Shown in pieces: positions 1-10,165 of a DNA stretch of 22,504 nt (within the stretch, counting starts at the first letter, position 1; every line of letters starts with the position of its first letter). A program made the translations under genes and the position numbers. Where the stretch lies: assembly GCF_000003605.2 (NCBI RefSeq), contig NW_003156514.1, positions 1 through 22,504 on the forward strand, read 5' to 3'. The notes below the pieces were generated by a model, which was not told where the DNA came from, made no database searches, and saw nothing but the letters and a program-made list of their open reading frames with translations. Source of the stretch: Saccoglossus kowalevskii (lineage: Eukaryota > Hemichordata > Enteropneusta > Harrimaniidae).

Positions 1-62
1 GATAATAACTCAATGTATGTCACAACCATACTACATAGATGAAGCAGTTTGCCTAACAGTTT
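1..62 (+). repeat. representative 62-bp monomer (phase reference)
   Basis: This unit sets the phase used in the other entries: base 1 is the G of GATAATAACT. Landmarks in the consensus are CAATGTCTGCC at 11-21, CATACTACATAG at 27-38, CAGTTTG at 45-51 and a second CAGTTT at 57-62. Consensus composition is about 22 A, 17 T, 14 C and 9 G, with no CpG. The two CAGTTT copies form a direct repeat 12 bp apart. Main variant sites are base 16 (TCTGCC or ACTGCC), base 29 (CATACT or CAAACT), 36-43 (TAGATGAA, TTGATGAA, TTGAAGAA, TAGGTGAA, TAGATGAT), 51-59 (GCCTAACAG, GTCTAACAG, GCCCAACAG, GCCTTACAG) and the junction 60-62/1-9. This first copy has its own changes (GTATGTCAC for GTCTGCCAC). Confidence 0.9.
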
Positions 63-214
63 GATAATAACTCAATGTCTGCCACAACCATACTACATAG
101 ATGAAGCAGTTTGCCTAACAGTTTGATAATAACTCAATGTCTGCCTCAACCATACTACATAGATGATGCAGTTTGTCTAACTGTTTGATAATAACTCAAT
201 GTCTGCCACAACCA

Positions 215-360
215 TACTACATAGATGAGCAGTTTGCTACAGATGATACTCAATGACTGGCACACCAAACTACATAGGTGAAGCAGTTTGCCTAACAGAT
301 TGTTAATAACTCAATCACTGCCACAACCATACTACATTGAAGAAGCAGTTTGGATTAACA
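215..360. repeat. indel-damaged monomers
   Basis: Compared with the equivalent units at 590-720, this stretch has many small changes in a short distance: GATGAGCAG for GATGAAGCAG, TTGCTACAG for TTGCCTAACAG, GATGATACTC for GATTGATAACTC, GGCACACC for GGCACAACC, and TTTGGATTAACAGTCAG for TTTGCCTAACAGTCTG. Most are one- or two-base losses. Neighbouring monomers rarely carry indels, so this cluster is either a degenerate patch or local base-calling error in the assembly. Confidence 0.7.
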
Positions 361-589
361 GTCAGATAATAACTCAATGACTGCCACAACCAAACTACAT
401 AGATGAAGCAGTTTGCCTAACAGTTTGATAATAACTCAATGTCTGCCACAACCATACTACATAGATGAAGCAGTTTGCCTAACAGTTTGATAATAACTCA
501 ATGTCTACCACAACCATACTACATAGATGAAGCAGTGTGCCTAACAGTTTGAGAATAACTCAATTTCTGCCACAACCAAACTACATAGG

Positions 590-1093
590 TGAAGCAGTTT
601 GCCTAACAGATTGATAACTCAATGACTGGCACAACCAAACTACATAGGTGAAGCAGTTTGCCTAACAGATTGTTAATAACTCAATCACTGCCACAACCAT
701 ACTACATTGAAGAAGCAGTTTGCCTAACAGTCTGATAATAACTCAATGACTGCCACAACCAAACTACATAGATGAAGCAGTTTGCCTAACAGTTTGATAA
801 TAACTCAATGTCTGCCACAACCATACTACATAGATGAAGCAGTTTGCCTAACAGTTTGATAATAACTCAATGTCTGCCTCAACCATACTACATAGATGAT
901 GCAGTTTGTCTAACTGTTTGATAATAACTCAATGTCTGCCACAACCATACTACATAGATGAAGCAGTTTGCCTAACAGTTTGATAATAACTCAATGTCTA
1001 CCACAACCATACTACATAGATGAAGCAGTTTGCCTAACAGTTTGAGAATAACTCAATGTCTGCCACAACCAAACTACATAGGTGAAGCAGTTT
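590..1093. repeat. ~500-bp block, copy 1 (copy 2 at 14059-14562)
   Basis: This string of about eight monomers matches 14059-14562 at a constant offset of 13,469 bp. Anchors agreeing on that offset are the TTGAAGAAG unit (701 and 14170), the TCTGCCTCAACC unit with GATGATGCAG (874 and 14343) and the TAGGTGAAG unit (1081 and 14550). Both copies also carry GTCTAACTG just after the GATGATGCAG unit, a variant otherwise seen only near 175. Shared order of rare variants argues for duplication of a block rather than chance. Confidence 0.78.
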
Positions 1094-1525
1094 GTCTAAC
1101 AGATTGTTAATAACTCAATCACTGCCACAACCATACTACATTGAAGAAGCAGTTTGCCTAACAGTCTGATAATAACTCAATGACTGCCACAACCAAACTA
1201 CATAGATGAAGCAGTTTGCCTAACAGTTTGATAATAACCCAATGTCTGCCACAACCATACTACATAGATGAAGCAGTTTGCCTAACAGTTTGATAATAAC
1301 TCAATGTCTGCCTCAACCATACTACATAGATGATGCAGTTTGCCTAACAGTTTGATAATGACTCAATGTCTGCCACAACCATACTACATAGATGAAGCAG
1401 TTTGCCTTACAGATTGATAACTCAATGACTGGTACAACCAAACTACATAGGTGAAGCAGTTTGCCTAACAGATTGTTAATAACTCAATCACTGCCACAAC
1501 CATACTACATTGAAGAAGCAGTTTG
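1000..1525. repeat. ~525-bp block, copy 1 (copy 2 at 3653-4178)
   Basis: Matches 3653-4178 at a constant offset of 2,653 bp. Agreeing anchors are TAGGTGAAG with GTCTAACAG (1081 and 3734), the TTGAAGAAG unit (1135 and 3788), the TCTGCCTCAACC unit (1308 and 3961) and the 59-bp unit carrying the uncommon ACTGGTACAACC. The match breaks down just after the next TTGAAGAAG unit, where this copy continues with AACGCAATG and the other with AACTCAATG. Confidence 0.78.
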
Positions 1526-1989
1526 CCTAACAGTTTGATAATAACGCAATGACTGCCACAACCATACTACATAGATGAAGCAGTTTGCCCAACACTTTGA
1601 CAATAACCCAATGTCTGCCACAACCATACTACATAGATGAAGCAGTTTGCCTAACAGTTTGATAATAACTCAATGTCTGCCTCAACCATACTACATAGAT
1701 GATGCAGTTTGCCTAACAGTTTGATAATAACTCAATGTCTGCCACAACCATACTACATAGATGAAGCAGTTTGCCTTACAGATTGATAACTCAATGACTG
1801 GCACAACCAAACTACATAGGTGAAGCAGTTTGCCTAACAGATTGTTAATAACTCAATCACTGCCACAACCATACTACATTGAAGAAGCAGTTTGCCTAAC
1901 AGTCTGATAATAACTCAATGACTGCCACAACCAAACTACATAGATGAAGCAGTTTGCCTAACAGTCTGATAATAACTCAATGACTGACA

Positions 1990-3240
1990 CAACCATACTA
2001 CATAGATGAAGCAGTTTGCCCAACAGTTTGACAATAACCCAATGTCTACCACAACCATACTACATAGATGAAGCAGTTTGCCTAACAGTTTGATAATAAC
2101 TCAATGACTGCCACAACCAAACTACATAGATGAAGCAGTTTGCCTAACAGTTTGATAATAACTTAATGTCTGCCACAACCATACTACATAGATGAAGCAG
2201 TTTGCCTAACAGTTTGATAATAACTCAATGTCTACCACAACCATACTACATAGATGAAGCAGTTTGCCTACCAGTTTGAGAATAACTCAACGACTGCCAC
2301 AACCATACTACATAGATGAAGCAGTTTGCCTAACAGATTGATAACTCAATGACTGCCACAACCAAACTACATAGATGAAGCAGTTTGCCTAACAGATTGA
2401 TAATAACTCAATGACTGCCACAACCATACTACATAGATGAAGCAGTTTGCCTAACAGTTTGATAATAACTCAATGTCTGCCACAACCATACTACATAGAT
2501 AAAGCAGTTTGCCTAACAGTTTGATAATAAACTCAATGTCTACCACAACCATACTACATAGATGAAGCAGTTTGCCTAACAGTTTGAGAATAACTCAATG
2601 TCTGCCACAACCATACTACATAGATGAAACAGTTTGCCTAACAGATTGATAATAACTCAATGACTGCCCCAACCATACTACATAGCTGAAGCAGTTTGCC
2701 TAACAGATTTTTTAATAACTCATGACTGCCACAACCCTAACTACATTGATGAAGCAGTTTGCCTAACAGTCTGATAATAACTCAATGACTGCCACAACTA
2801 AACTACATAGATGAAGCAGTTTGCCTAACAGTTTGATAATAACTCAATGTCTGCCACAATCATACTACATAGATGAAGCCGTTTGCCTAACAGTTTGATA
2901 ATAACTCAATGTCTACCACAACCATACTACATAGATGAAGCAGTTTGCCTAACAGATTGATATTAACTCAATGACTGCCACAACCATACTACATAGATGA
3001 AGCAGTTTGCCTAACAGTTTGATAATAACTCAATGCCTGCCACAACCAAACTACATAGATGAAGCAGTTTGCCTAACAGTTTGATAATAACTCAATGACT
3101 GCCACAACCAAACTACATAGATGAAGCAGTTTGCCTAACAGATTGATAACTCAATGACTGCCACAACCAAACTACATAGATGAAGCAGTTTGCCTAACAG
3201 ATTGATAATAACTCAATGACTGCCACAACCATACTACATA
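1990..3240. repeat. mixed satellite monomers without a clear HOR
   Basis: About twenty monomers in variable order. Local markers are AACTCAACGACTG near 2285, GCCCCAACC with TAGCTGAAG near 2665-2690, an extra A in ATAATAAACTC near 2530, and CACAATCATAC with GAAGCCGTTTG from 2855. The last combination recurs near 19141 and 20065, and the GCCCCAACC/TAGCTGAAG unit recurs near 15085 and 21730. I found no regular long period inside this stretch and no gene. Confidence 0.7.
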
Positions 3241-3650
3241 GATGAAGCAGTTTGCCTAACAGTTTGATAATAACTCAATGTCTACCACAACCATACTACA
3301 TAGATGAAGCAGTTTGCCTAAAAGTTTGAGAATAACTCAATTTCTGCCACAACCATACTACATAGATGAAGCAGTTTGCCTAACAGATTGATAACTCAAG
3401 GACTGCCACAACCAAACTACATAGATGAAGCAGTTTGCCTAACAGATTTTTAATAACTCAATGACTGCCACAACCATACTACATTGATGAAGCAGTTTGC
3501 CTAACAGTCTGATAATAACTCAATGACTGCCACAATCAAACTACATAGATGAAGCAGTTTGTCTAACAGTCTGATGATAACTCAATGACTGACACAACCA
3601 TACTACATAGATGAAGCAGTTTGCCCAACAGTTTGACAATAACCCAATGT
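3240..3650. repeat. TCAAGGACTG block, copy 1
   Basis: Ordered variants: a GTCTACCAC unit, a GAGAATAACTCAATTTCTGCC unit, a 59-bp unit with ACTCAAGGACTG, a GATTTTTAATAAC unit with TTGATGAAG, a TCTGATAATAAC unit with GTCTAACAG, a TCTGATGATAAC unit with ACTGACAC, then a GACAATAACCC unit. The same order occurs at 4288-4698, 12090-12500, 13200-13610 and 19490-19890. In all five the CAAG of the 59-bp unit lies exactly 174 bp before CTGATGATAA (3397/3571, 4445/4619, 12238/12412, 13348/13522, 19621/19795). Confidence 0.82.
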
Positions 3651-3652
3651 CT

Positions 3653-4178
3653 ACCACAACCATACTACATAGATGAAGCAGTTTGCCTAACAGTTTGAGA
3701 ATAACTCAATGTCTACCACAACCAAACTACATAGGTGAAGCAGTTTGTCTAACAGATTGTTAATAACTCAATCACTGCCACAACCATACTACATTGAAGA
3801 AGCAGTTTGCCTAACAGTCTGATAATAACTCAATGACTGCCACAACCAAACTACATAGATGAAGCAGTTTGCCTAACAGTTTGATAATAACCCAATGTCT
3901 GCCACAACCATACTACATAGATGAAGCAGTTTGCCTAACAGTTTGATAATAACTCAATGTCTGCCTCAACCATACTACATAGATGATGCAGTTTGCCTAA
4001 CAGTTTGATAATAACTCAATGTCTGCCACAACCATACTACATAGATGAAGCAGTTTGCCTTACAGATTGATAACTCAATGACTGGTACAACCAAACTACA
4101 TAGGTGAAGCAGTTTGCCTAACAGATTGTTAATAACTCAATCACTGCCACAACCATACTACATTGAAGAAGCAGTTTG
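3653..4178. repeat. ~525-bp block, copy 2 (copy 1 at 1000-1525)
   Basis: Second copy of the block described at 1000-1525. It differs by a handful of substitutions, for example GTCTACCAC for GTCTGCCAC near 3710 and TCTGATAATAACTC for TTTGATAATAACGC at its right edge. Its right part overlaps the block shared with 17648-17936, so this segment resembles two distant parts of the array. Confidence 0.78.
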
Positions 4179-4300
4179 CCTAACAGTCTGATAATAACTC
4201 AATGACTGCCACAACCAAACTACATAGATGAAGCAGTTTGCCTAACAGTTTGATAATAACTCAATGACTGCCACAACCATACTACATAGATGAAGCAGTT
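4012..4300. repeat. block shared with 17648-17936
   Basis: The units GCCTTACAG, the 59-bp ACTGGTACAACC unit with TAGGTGAAG, the TTGAAGAAG unit, a TCTGATAATAAC unit with CAAACT and a plain ACTGCC unit occur in the same order at 17648-17936. Two anchors give the same 13,636-bp offset: GGTACAACC (4084 and 17720) and ACTACATTGAAG (4157 and 17793). Confidence 0.75.
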
Positions 4301-4698
4301 TGCCTAACAGTTTGATAATAACTCAATGTCTACCACAACCATACTACATAGATGAAGCAGTTTGCCTAACAGTTTGAGAATAACTCAATTTCTGCCACAA
4401 CCATACTACATAGATGAAGCAGTTTGCCTAACAGATTGATAACTCAAGGACTGCCACAACCAAACTACATAGATGAAGCAGTTTGCCTAACAGATTTTTA
4501 ATAACTCAATGACTGCCACAACCATACTACATTGATGAAGCAGTTTGCCTAACAGTCTGATAATAACTCAATGACTGCCACAACCAAACTACATAGATGA
4601 AGCAGTTTGTCTAACAGTCTGATGATAACTCAATGACTGACACAACCATACTACATAGATGAAGCAGTTTGCCCAACAGTTTGACAATAACCCAATGA
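4288..4698. repeat. TCAAGGACTG block, copy 2 (1,048 bp from copy 1)
   Basis: Repeats the variant string of 3240-3650. The offset is 1,048 bp at both anchors (3397 to 4445 and 3571 to 4619), which equals 17 monomers with two 3-bp deletions. The last five units of the string appear again at about 5110-5330 (CTGATGATAA at 5236, 617 bp further on), so this part of the array has been duplicated more than once. Confidence 0.8.
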
Positions 4699-4699
4699 C

Positions 4700-5060
4700 T
4701 GCCACAACCATACTACATAGATGAAGCAGTTTGCCTAACAGTTTGTTAATAACTCAATGACTGCCACAATCAAACTACATAGATGAAGCAGTTTGTCTAA
4801 CAATTTGATAATAACTCAATGACTGCCACAACCATACTACATAGATGAAGCAGTTTGCCCAACACTTTGACAATAACCCAATGTCTGCCACAACCATACT
4901 ACATAGATGAAGCAGTTTGCCTAACAGTTTGATAATAACTCAATGTCTGCCTCAACCATACTACATAGATGATGCAGTTTGCCTAACAGTTTGATAATAA
5001 CTCAATGTCTGCCACAACCATACTACATAGATGAAGCAGTTTGCCTTACAGATTGATAAC
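4700..5060. repeat. AACACTTT-GCCTC block, copy 1 of a local triplet
   Basis: Ordered variants: CACAATCAAAC with GTCTAACAATTTG, a GCCCAACACTTTGACAATAA junction at 4861, a TCTGCCTCAACC unit with GATGATGCAG at 4947, then GCCTTACAG and the 59-bp unit. It matches 5441-5801 at an offset of 741 bp (12 x 62 - 3), and more partially 5991-6241 at a further 431 bp. In all three, AACACTTT lies 86 bp before CTGCCTC (4861/4947, 5602/5688, 6033/6119). Confidence 0.8.
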
Positions 5061-5440
5061 TCAATGACTGGCACAACCAAACTACATAGGTGAAGCAGTT
5101 TGCCTAACAGATTTTTAATAACTCAATGACTGCCACAACCATACTACATTGATGAAGCAGTTTGCCTAACAGTCTGATAATAACTCAATGACTGCCACAA
5201 CCAAACTACATAGATGAAGCAGTTTGTCTAACAGTCTGATGATAACTCAATGACTGACACAACCATACTACATAGATGAAGCAGTTTGCCCAACAGTTTG
5301 ACAATAACCCAATGTCTGCCACAACCATACTACATAGATGAAGCAGTTTGCCTAACAGTTTGATAATAACTCAATGTCTACCACAACCATACTACATAGA
5401 TGAAGCAGTTTGCCTAACAGTTTGAGAATAACTCAATGTC

Positions 5441-5801
5441 TGCCACAACCATACTACATAGATGAAGCAGTTTGCCTAACAGATTGTTAATAACTCAATG
5501 ACTGCCACAATCAAACTACATAGATGAAGCAGTTTGTCTAACAATTTGATAATAACTCAATGACTGCCACAACCATACTACATAGATGAAGCAGTTTGCC
5601 CAACACTTTGACAATAACCCAATGTCTGCCACAACCATACTACATAGATGAAGCAGTTTGCCTAACAGTTTGATAATAACTCAATGTCTGCCTCAACCAT
5701 ACTACATAGATGATGCAGTTTGCCTAACAGTTTGATAATAACTCAATGTCTGCCACAACCATACTACATAGATGAAGCAGTTTGCCTTACAGATTGATAA
5801 C
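5441..5801. repeat. AACACTTT-GCCTC block, copy 2
   Basis: Second copy, 741 bp after the first, with only scattered differences such as GATTGTTAAT for GTTTGTTAAT at 5482. Just beyond its right edge, from about 5792, lies a string (ATGCCTGCC, then a plain unit, then ATGCCTGCC with GATGAATCAG and AACGCAATG) that recurs around 17084-17290 at an offset of about 11,292 bp. Confidence 0.77.
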
Positions 5802-5990
5802 TCAATGCCTGCCACAACCAAACTACATAGATGAAGCAGTTTGCCTAACAGATTGATAATAACTCAATGACTGCCACAACCATACTACATAGATGAAGCA
5901 GTTTGCCTAACAGTTTGATAATAACTCAATGCCTGCCACAACTAAACTACATAGATGAATCAGTTTGTCTAACAGTTTGATAATAACGCA

Positions 5991-6241
5991 ATGACTGCCA
6001 CAACCATACTACATAGATGAAGCAGTTTGCCCAACACTTTGACAATAACCCAATGTCTGCCACAACCATACTACATAGATGAAGCAGTTTGCCTAACAGT
6101 TTGATAATAACTCAATGTCTGCCTCAACCATACTACATAGATGATGCAGTTTGCCTAACAGTTTGATAATAACTCAATGTCTGCCACAACCATACTACAT
6201 AGATGAAGCAGTTTGCCTTACAGATTGATAACTCAATGACT
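5991..6241. repeat. AACACTTT-GCCTC block, copy 3 (partial)
   Basis: Third local copy of the linked AACACTTT (6033) and TCTGCCTCAACC (6119) units. It starts from a unit with AACGCAATG rather than the CACAATCAAAC unit, so only the right part of the block is shared. It is followed by the 59-bp unit, a TTTACCAAACAG variant and the TTGAAGAAG unit at 6315. Confidence 0.75.
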
Positions 6242-6486
6242 GGCACAACCAAACTACATAGGTGAAGCAGTTTACCAAACAGATTGTTAATAACTCAATC
6301 ACTGCCACAACCATACTACATTGAAGAAGCAGTTTGCCTAACAGTCTGATAATAACTCAATGACTGCCACAACCAAACTACATAGATGAAGCAGTTTGCC
6401 TAACAGTTTGATAATAACTCAATGTCTACCACAACCATACTACATAGATGAAGCAGTGTGCCTAACAGTTTGAGAATAACTCAATT

Positions 6487-6790
6487 TTCTGCCACAACCA
6501 AACTACATAGGTGAAGGCAGTTTGCCTAACAGATTTGATAACTCAATGACTGGCACAACCAAACTACATAGTGAAGCAGTTTGCCTAACAGATTGTTAAT
6601 AACTCAATGACTGCCACAACCATACTACATTAGATGAAACAGTTGGCTTAACAGATGGATAATAACTCAAAGATGCCACAACCATTACTACATAGATGAA
6701 GTAGTTTCTTAAACAGTTTGATAATAAACTCAATGACTGCCACAACCAAACTTCATAGATGAAGCAGATTGCTTAACAGTTTGAGAATAA
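6487..6790. repeat. indel-rich monomers at a domain boundary
   Basis: About five consecutive monomers carry dense small indels and substitutions: CAATTTTCTGCC, GTGAAGGCAG, AGATTTGATAAC, CATAGTGAAG, CATTAGATGAAAC, AGTTGGCTTAACAG, CTCAAAGATGCC, ACCATTACTA, GTAGTTTCTTAAACAG, AATAAACTC and CAGATTGCTTAACAG. The equivalent units near 9018-9200 are almost clean. The patch falls where the HOR type changes, from a region with 59-bp units on the left to one without them on the right. Confidence 0.8.
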
Positions 6791-7700
6791 CTCAATGACT
6801 GCCACAACCATACTACATAGATGAAGCAGTTTGCCTAACAAATTGATAATAATCCATGACTGCCACAACCATACTACATAGATGAAGCAGTTTGCCTAAC
6901 AGTTTGATAATAACTCAATGCCTTCCACAACCAAACTACATAGATGAAGCAGTTTGCCTAACAGATTGATAATAATTCAATGACTGACACAACCATACTA
7001 CATAGATGAAGCAGTTTGCCTAACAGTCTGATAATAACTCAATGACTGCCACAACCATACTACATAGATGAAGCAGTTTGCCTAACAGTTTGTTAATAAC
7101 TCAATGACTGCCACAACCAAACTACAAAGATGAAGCAGTTTGCCTAACAGATTGATAATAACTCAATGACTGACACAACCATACTACATAGATGAAGCAG
7201 TTTGCCTAACAGTTTAATAATAACTCAATGTCTGCCACAACCATACTACATAGATGAAGCAGTTTGCCTAACAGTTTGATAATAACTCAATGATTGCCAC
7301 AACCAAACTACATAGATGAAGCAGTTTTTCTAACAATTTGATAATAACTCAATGACTGCCACAACCATACTACATAGATGAAGCAGTTAGCCCAACAGTT
7401 TGACAATAACCCAATGTCTGCCACAACCATACTACATAGATGAAGCAGTTTGCCTAAAAGTTTGATAATAACTCAATGACTGCCACAGCCATACTACATA
7501 GATGAAGCAGTTTGTCTAACAGTTTGATAATAACTCAATGACTGCCACAACCATACTACATAGATGAATCAGTTTGCCTAACAGTTTGATAATAACTCAA
7601 TGACTGCCACAACCAAACTACATAGATGAAGCAGTTTGCCTAACAGATTGATAATAACTCAATGACTGACACAACCTTACTACATAGATGAAGCAGTTTG
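6600..7700. repeat. 39-mer duplication, copy 1 (copy 2 at 9018-10118)
   Basis: About 1.1 kb matches 9018-10118 at an offset of 2,418 bp, exactly 39 monomers (2,417 up to 6838, before a 1-bp deletion near 6852 in this copy). Agreeing rare variants are GATGAAGTAGTTT, CAAACTTCATAG, ACAAATTGATAAT (6838 and 9255), ATGCCTTCCAC, AATAATTCAATG, AGTTTAATAATAAC, GTTTTTCTAACAATTTG, GCAGTTAGCCC (about 7383 and 9801) and CCTAAAAGTTTG with CCACAGCC. The left end of this copy is inside the indel-rich patch. Confidence 0.85.
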
Positions 7701-7850
7701 CCTAACAGTTTAATAATAACTCAATGTCTGCCAAAACCATACTACATAGATGAAGCAGTTTGCCTAACAGTTTGATAATAACTCAATGACTGTCACAACC
7801 AAACTACATTGATGAAGCAGTTTGTCTAACAATTTGATAATAACTCAACG
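7591..7850. repeat. 15-mer offset block, copy 1 (copy 2 at 8521-8780)
   Basis: Matches 8521-8780 at exactly 930 bp (15 x 62). Shared rare variants in order are ACTGACACAACCTTAC, AGTTTAATAATAAC with TGCCAAAACC, ACTGTCACAACC with CAAACTACATTGATG, and GTCTAACAATTTG. The two copies differ at only a few bases, for example CAACGACTG here and CAATGACTG there. Confidence 0.83.
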
Positions 7851-7890
7851 ACTGCCACAACCATACTACATAGATGAAGCAGTTTGCCTA

Positions 7891-8284
7891 ACAAATTGAT
7901 AATAACTCCATGACTGCCACAACCATACTACATAGATGAAGCAGTTTGCCTAACAGTTTGATAATAACTCAATGCCTTCCACAACCAAACTACATAGATG
8001 AAGCAGTTTGCCTAACAGATTGATAATAATTCAATGACTGACACAACCATACTACATAGATGAAGCAGTTTGCCTAACAGTCTGATAATAACTCAATGAC
8101 TGCCACAACCATACTACATAGATGAAGCAGTTTGCCTAACAGTTTGTTAATAACTCAATGACTGCCACAACCAAACTACATAGATGAAGCAGTTTGCCTA
8201 ACAGATTGATAATAACTCAATGACTGACACAACCATACTACATAGATGAAGCAGTTTGCCTAACAGTTTAATAATAACTCAATG
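7891..8284. repeat. ACAAATTG block, middle of three copies
   Basis: About 395 bp starting at ACAAATTGATAAT is present three times: from 6838, 7891 and 9255. The offsets are 1,053 bp (17 monomers less one base) and 1,364 bp (exactly 22 monomers). Order: a CTCCATGACTG unit, an ATGCCTTCCAC unit, an AATAATTCAATGACTGAC unit, a TCTGATAATAAC unit, a TTTGTTAATAAC unit with CAAACT, an ACTGACAC unit and an AGTTTAATAATAAC unit. The last unit has ACTGCC here but TCTGCC in the other two. Confidence 0.83.
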
Positions 8285-8319
8285 ACTGCCACAACCATAC
8301 TACATAGATGAAGCAGTTT

Positions 8320-8635
8320 GCCTAACAGTTTGATAATAACGCAATGACTGCCACAACCATACTACATAGATGAAGCAGTTTGCCTAACAGTCTGATAATA
8401 ACGCAATGACTGCCACAACCATACTACATAGATGAAGCAGTTTGCCTAACAGCCTGATAATATCTCAATGACTGCCACAACCATACTACATAGATGAAGC
8501 AGTTTGCCTAACAGTTTGATAATAACTCAATGACTGCCACAACCAAACTACATAGATGAAGCAGTTTGCCTAACAGATTGATAATAACTCAATGACTGAC
8601 ACAACCTTACTACATAGATGAAGCAGTTTGCCTAA
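8320..8635. repeat. AACGCAATG/AGCCTGATAATATC block (also 15300-15617)
   Basis: Two AACGCAATG units, an unusual AGCCTGATAATATCTC junction at 8451, a CAAACT unit and an ACAACCTTAC unit occur in the same order at 15300-15617, where the junction starts at 15433 (offset 6,982 bp). The combination AGCCTG with ATATCTC was seen nowhere else in the window, which makes this a good tag of a shared origin. Confidence 0.75.
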
Positions 8636-8780
8636 CAGTTTAATAATAACTCAATGTCTGCCAAAACCATACTACATAGATGAAGCAGTTTGCCTAACAG
8701 TTTGATAATAACTCAATGACTGTCACAACCAAACTACATTGATGAAGCAGTTTGTCTAACAATTTGATAATAACTCAATG
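8521..8780. repeat. 15-mer offset block, copy 2
   Basis: Second copy of the block at 7591-7850, 930 bp downstream. After it, this copy continues with CTACCTAGATG and GTTTGAAAATAACCC, two private changes, so the match ends around 8780-8800. Confidence 0.82.
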
Positions 8781-9017
8781 ACTGCCACAACCATACTACC
8801 TAGATGAAGCAGTTTGCCCAACAGTTTGAAAATAACCCAATGTCTGCCACAACCATACTACATAGATGAAGCAGTTTGCCTAACAGTTCGATAATAACTC
8901 AATGACTGCCACAGCCATACTACATAGATGAAGCAGTTTGTCTAACAGTTTGATAATAACTCAATGTCTCCCACAACCGTACTACATAGATGAAGCAGTT
9001 TGCCTAACAGTTTGATA

Positions 9018-10118
9018 ATAACTCAATGACTGCCGCAACCAAACTACATAGATGAAACAGTTTGCCTAACAGATTGATAATAACTCAATGACTGCCACAA
9101 CCATACTACATAGATGAAGTAGTTTTCCTAACAGTTTGATAATAACTCAATGACTGCCACAACCAAACTTCATAGATGAAGCAGTTTGCCTAACAGTTTG
9201 AGAATAACTCAACGACTGCCACAACCATACTACATAGATGAAGCAGTTTGCCTAACAAATTGATAATAACTCCATGACTGCCACAACCATACTACATAGA
9301 TGAAGCAGTTTGCCTAACAGTTTGATAATAACTCAATGCCTTCCACAACCAAACTACATAGATGAAGCAGTTTGCCTAACAGATTGATAATAATTCAATG
9401 ACTGACACAACCATACTACATAGATGAAGCAGTTTGCCTAACAGTCTGATAATAACTCAATGACTGCCACAACCATACTACATAGATGAAGCAGTTTGCC
9501 TAACAGTTTGTTAATAACTCAATGACTGCCACAACCAAACTACATAGATGAAGCAGTTTGCCTAACAGATTGATAATAACTCAATGACTGACACAACCAT
9601 ACTACATAGATGAAGCAGTTTGCCTAACAGTTTAATAATAACTCAATGTCTGCCACAACCATACTACATAGATGAAGCAGTTTGCCTAACAGTTTGATAA
9701 TAACTCAATGATTGCCACAACCAAACTACATAGATGAAGCAGTTTTTCTAACAATTTGATAATAACTCAATGACTGCCACAACCATACTACATAGATGAA
9801 GCAGTTAGCCCAACAGTTTGACAATAACCCAATGTCTGCCACAACCATACTACATAGATGAAGCAGTTTGCCTAAAAGTTTGATAATAACTCAATGACTG
9901 CCACAGCCATACTACATAGATGAAGCAGTTTGTCTAACAGTTTGATAATAACTCAATGACTGCCACAACCATACTACATAGATGAAGCAGTTTGCCTAAC
10001 AGTTTGATAATAACTCAATGACTGCCACAACCAAACTACATAGATGAAGGCAGTTTGCCTAACAGTTTGAGAATAACTCAATGACTGACACAACCTTACT
10101 ACATAGATGAGCAGTTTG
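9018..10118. repeat. 39-mer duplication, copy 2
   Basis: Second copy of the 1.1-kb block at 6600-7700. It is much cleaner on its left side than the first copy, and it becomes indel-rich on its right side (from about 10035). Inside 6.8-10.0 kb I saw no 59-bp monomer, so offsets here are exact multiples of 62 apart from single-base slips. Confidence 0.85.
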
Positions 10119-10165
10119 CCTAACAGTTTGTTAATAACTCAATGACTGCCAAACCAAACTACATA
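10035..10165. repeat. indel-rich monomers at the right boundary of the 6.6-10.1 kb domain
   Basis: Two to three units show clustered small indels: GATGAAGGCAG, TAGATGAGCAG and CTGCCAAACCAAAC. The patch sits where the 39-mer duplication stops matching and the next domain begins. It mirrors the disordered patch at 6487-6790; both contain GAAGGCAG. Confidence 0.72.

Larger units (their letters stand above)
1..1990. repeat. 6-mer/7-mer higher-order repeat domain
   Basis: The rare monomer ending ACTACATTGAAGAAG starts that motif at 331, 701, 1135, 1504 and 1873. The spacings are 370, 434, 369 and 369 bp. A 369-bp step equals six monomers, one of them the 59-bp type (6 x 62 - 3); 434 equals exactly seven monomers. 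The same 369-bp step recurs at 3788 to 4157 and 11581 to 11950. The usual order around the anchor is a GCCTTACAG or GCCTAACAG unit, a 59-bp unit with ACTGGCAC or ACTGGTAC and TAGGTGAAG, the TTGAAGAAG unit, then a TCTGATAATAAC unit carrying CAAACT. The first copy, at 220-360, is damaged by several small deletions. Confidence 0.8.

Noticed and set aside
6487-6790. Inserted mobile element or unique DNA
   Set aside because: The stretch looks irregular at first sight, but every part aligns to the 62-bp monomer once small indels are allowed. There are no terminal repeats or target-site duplications.
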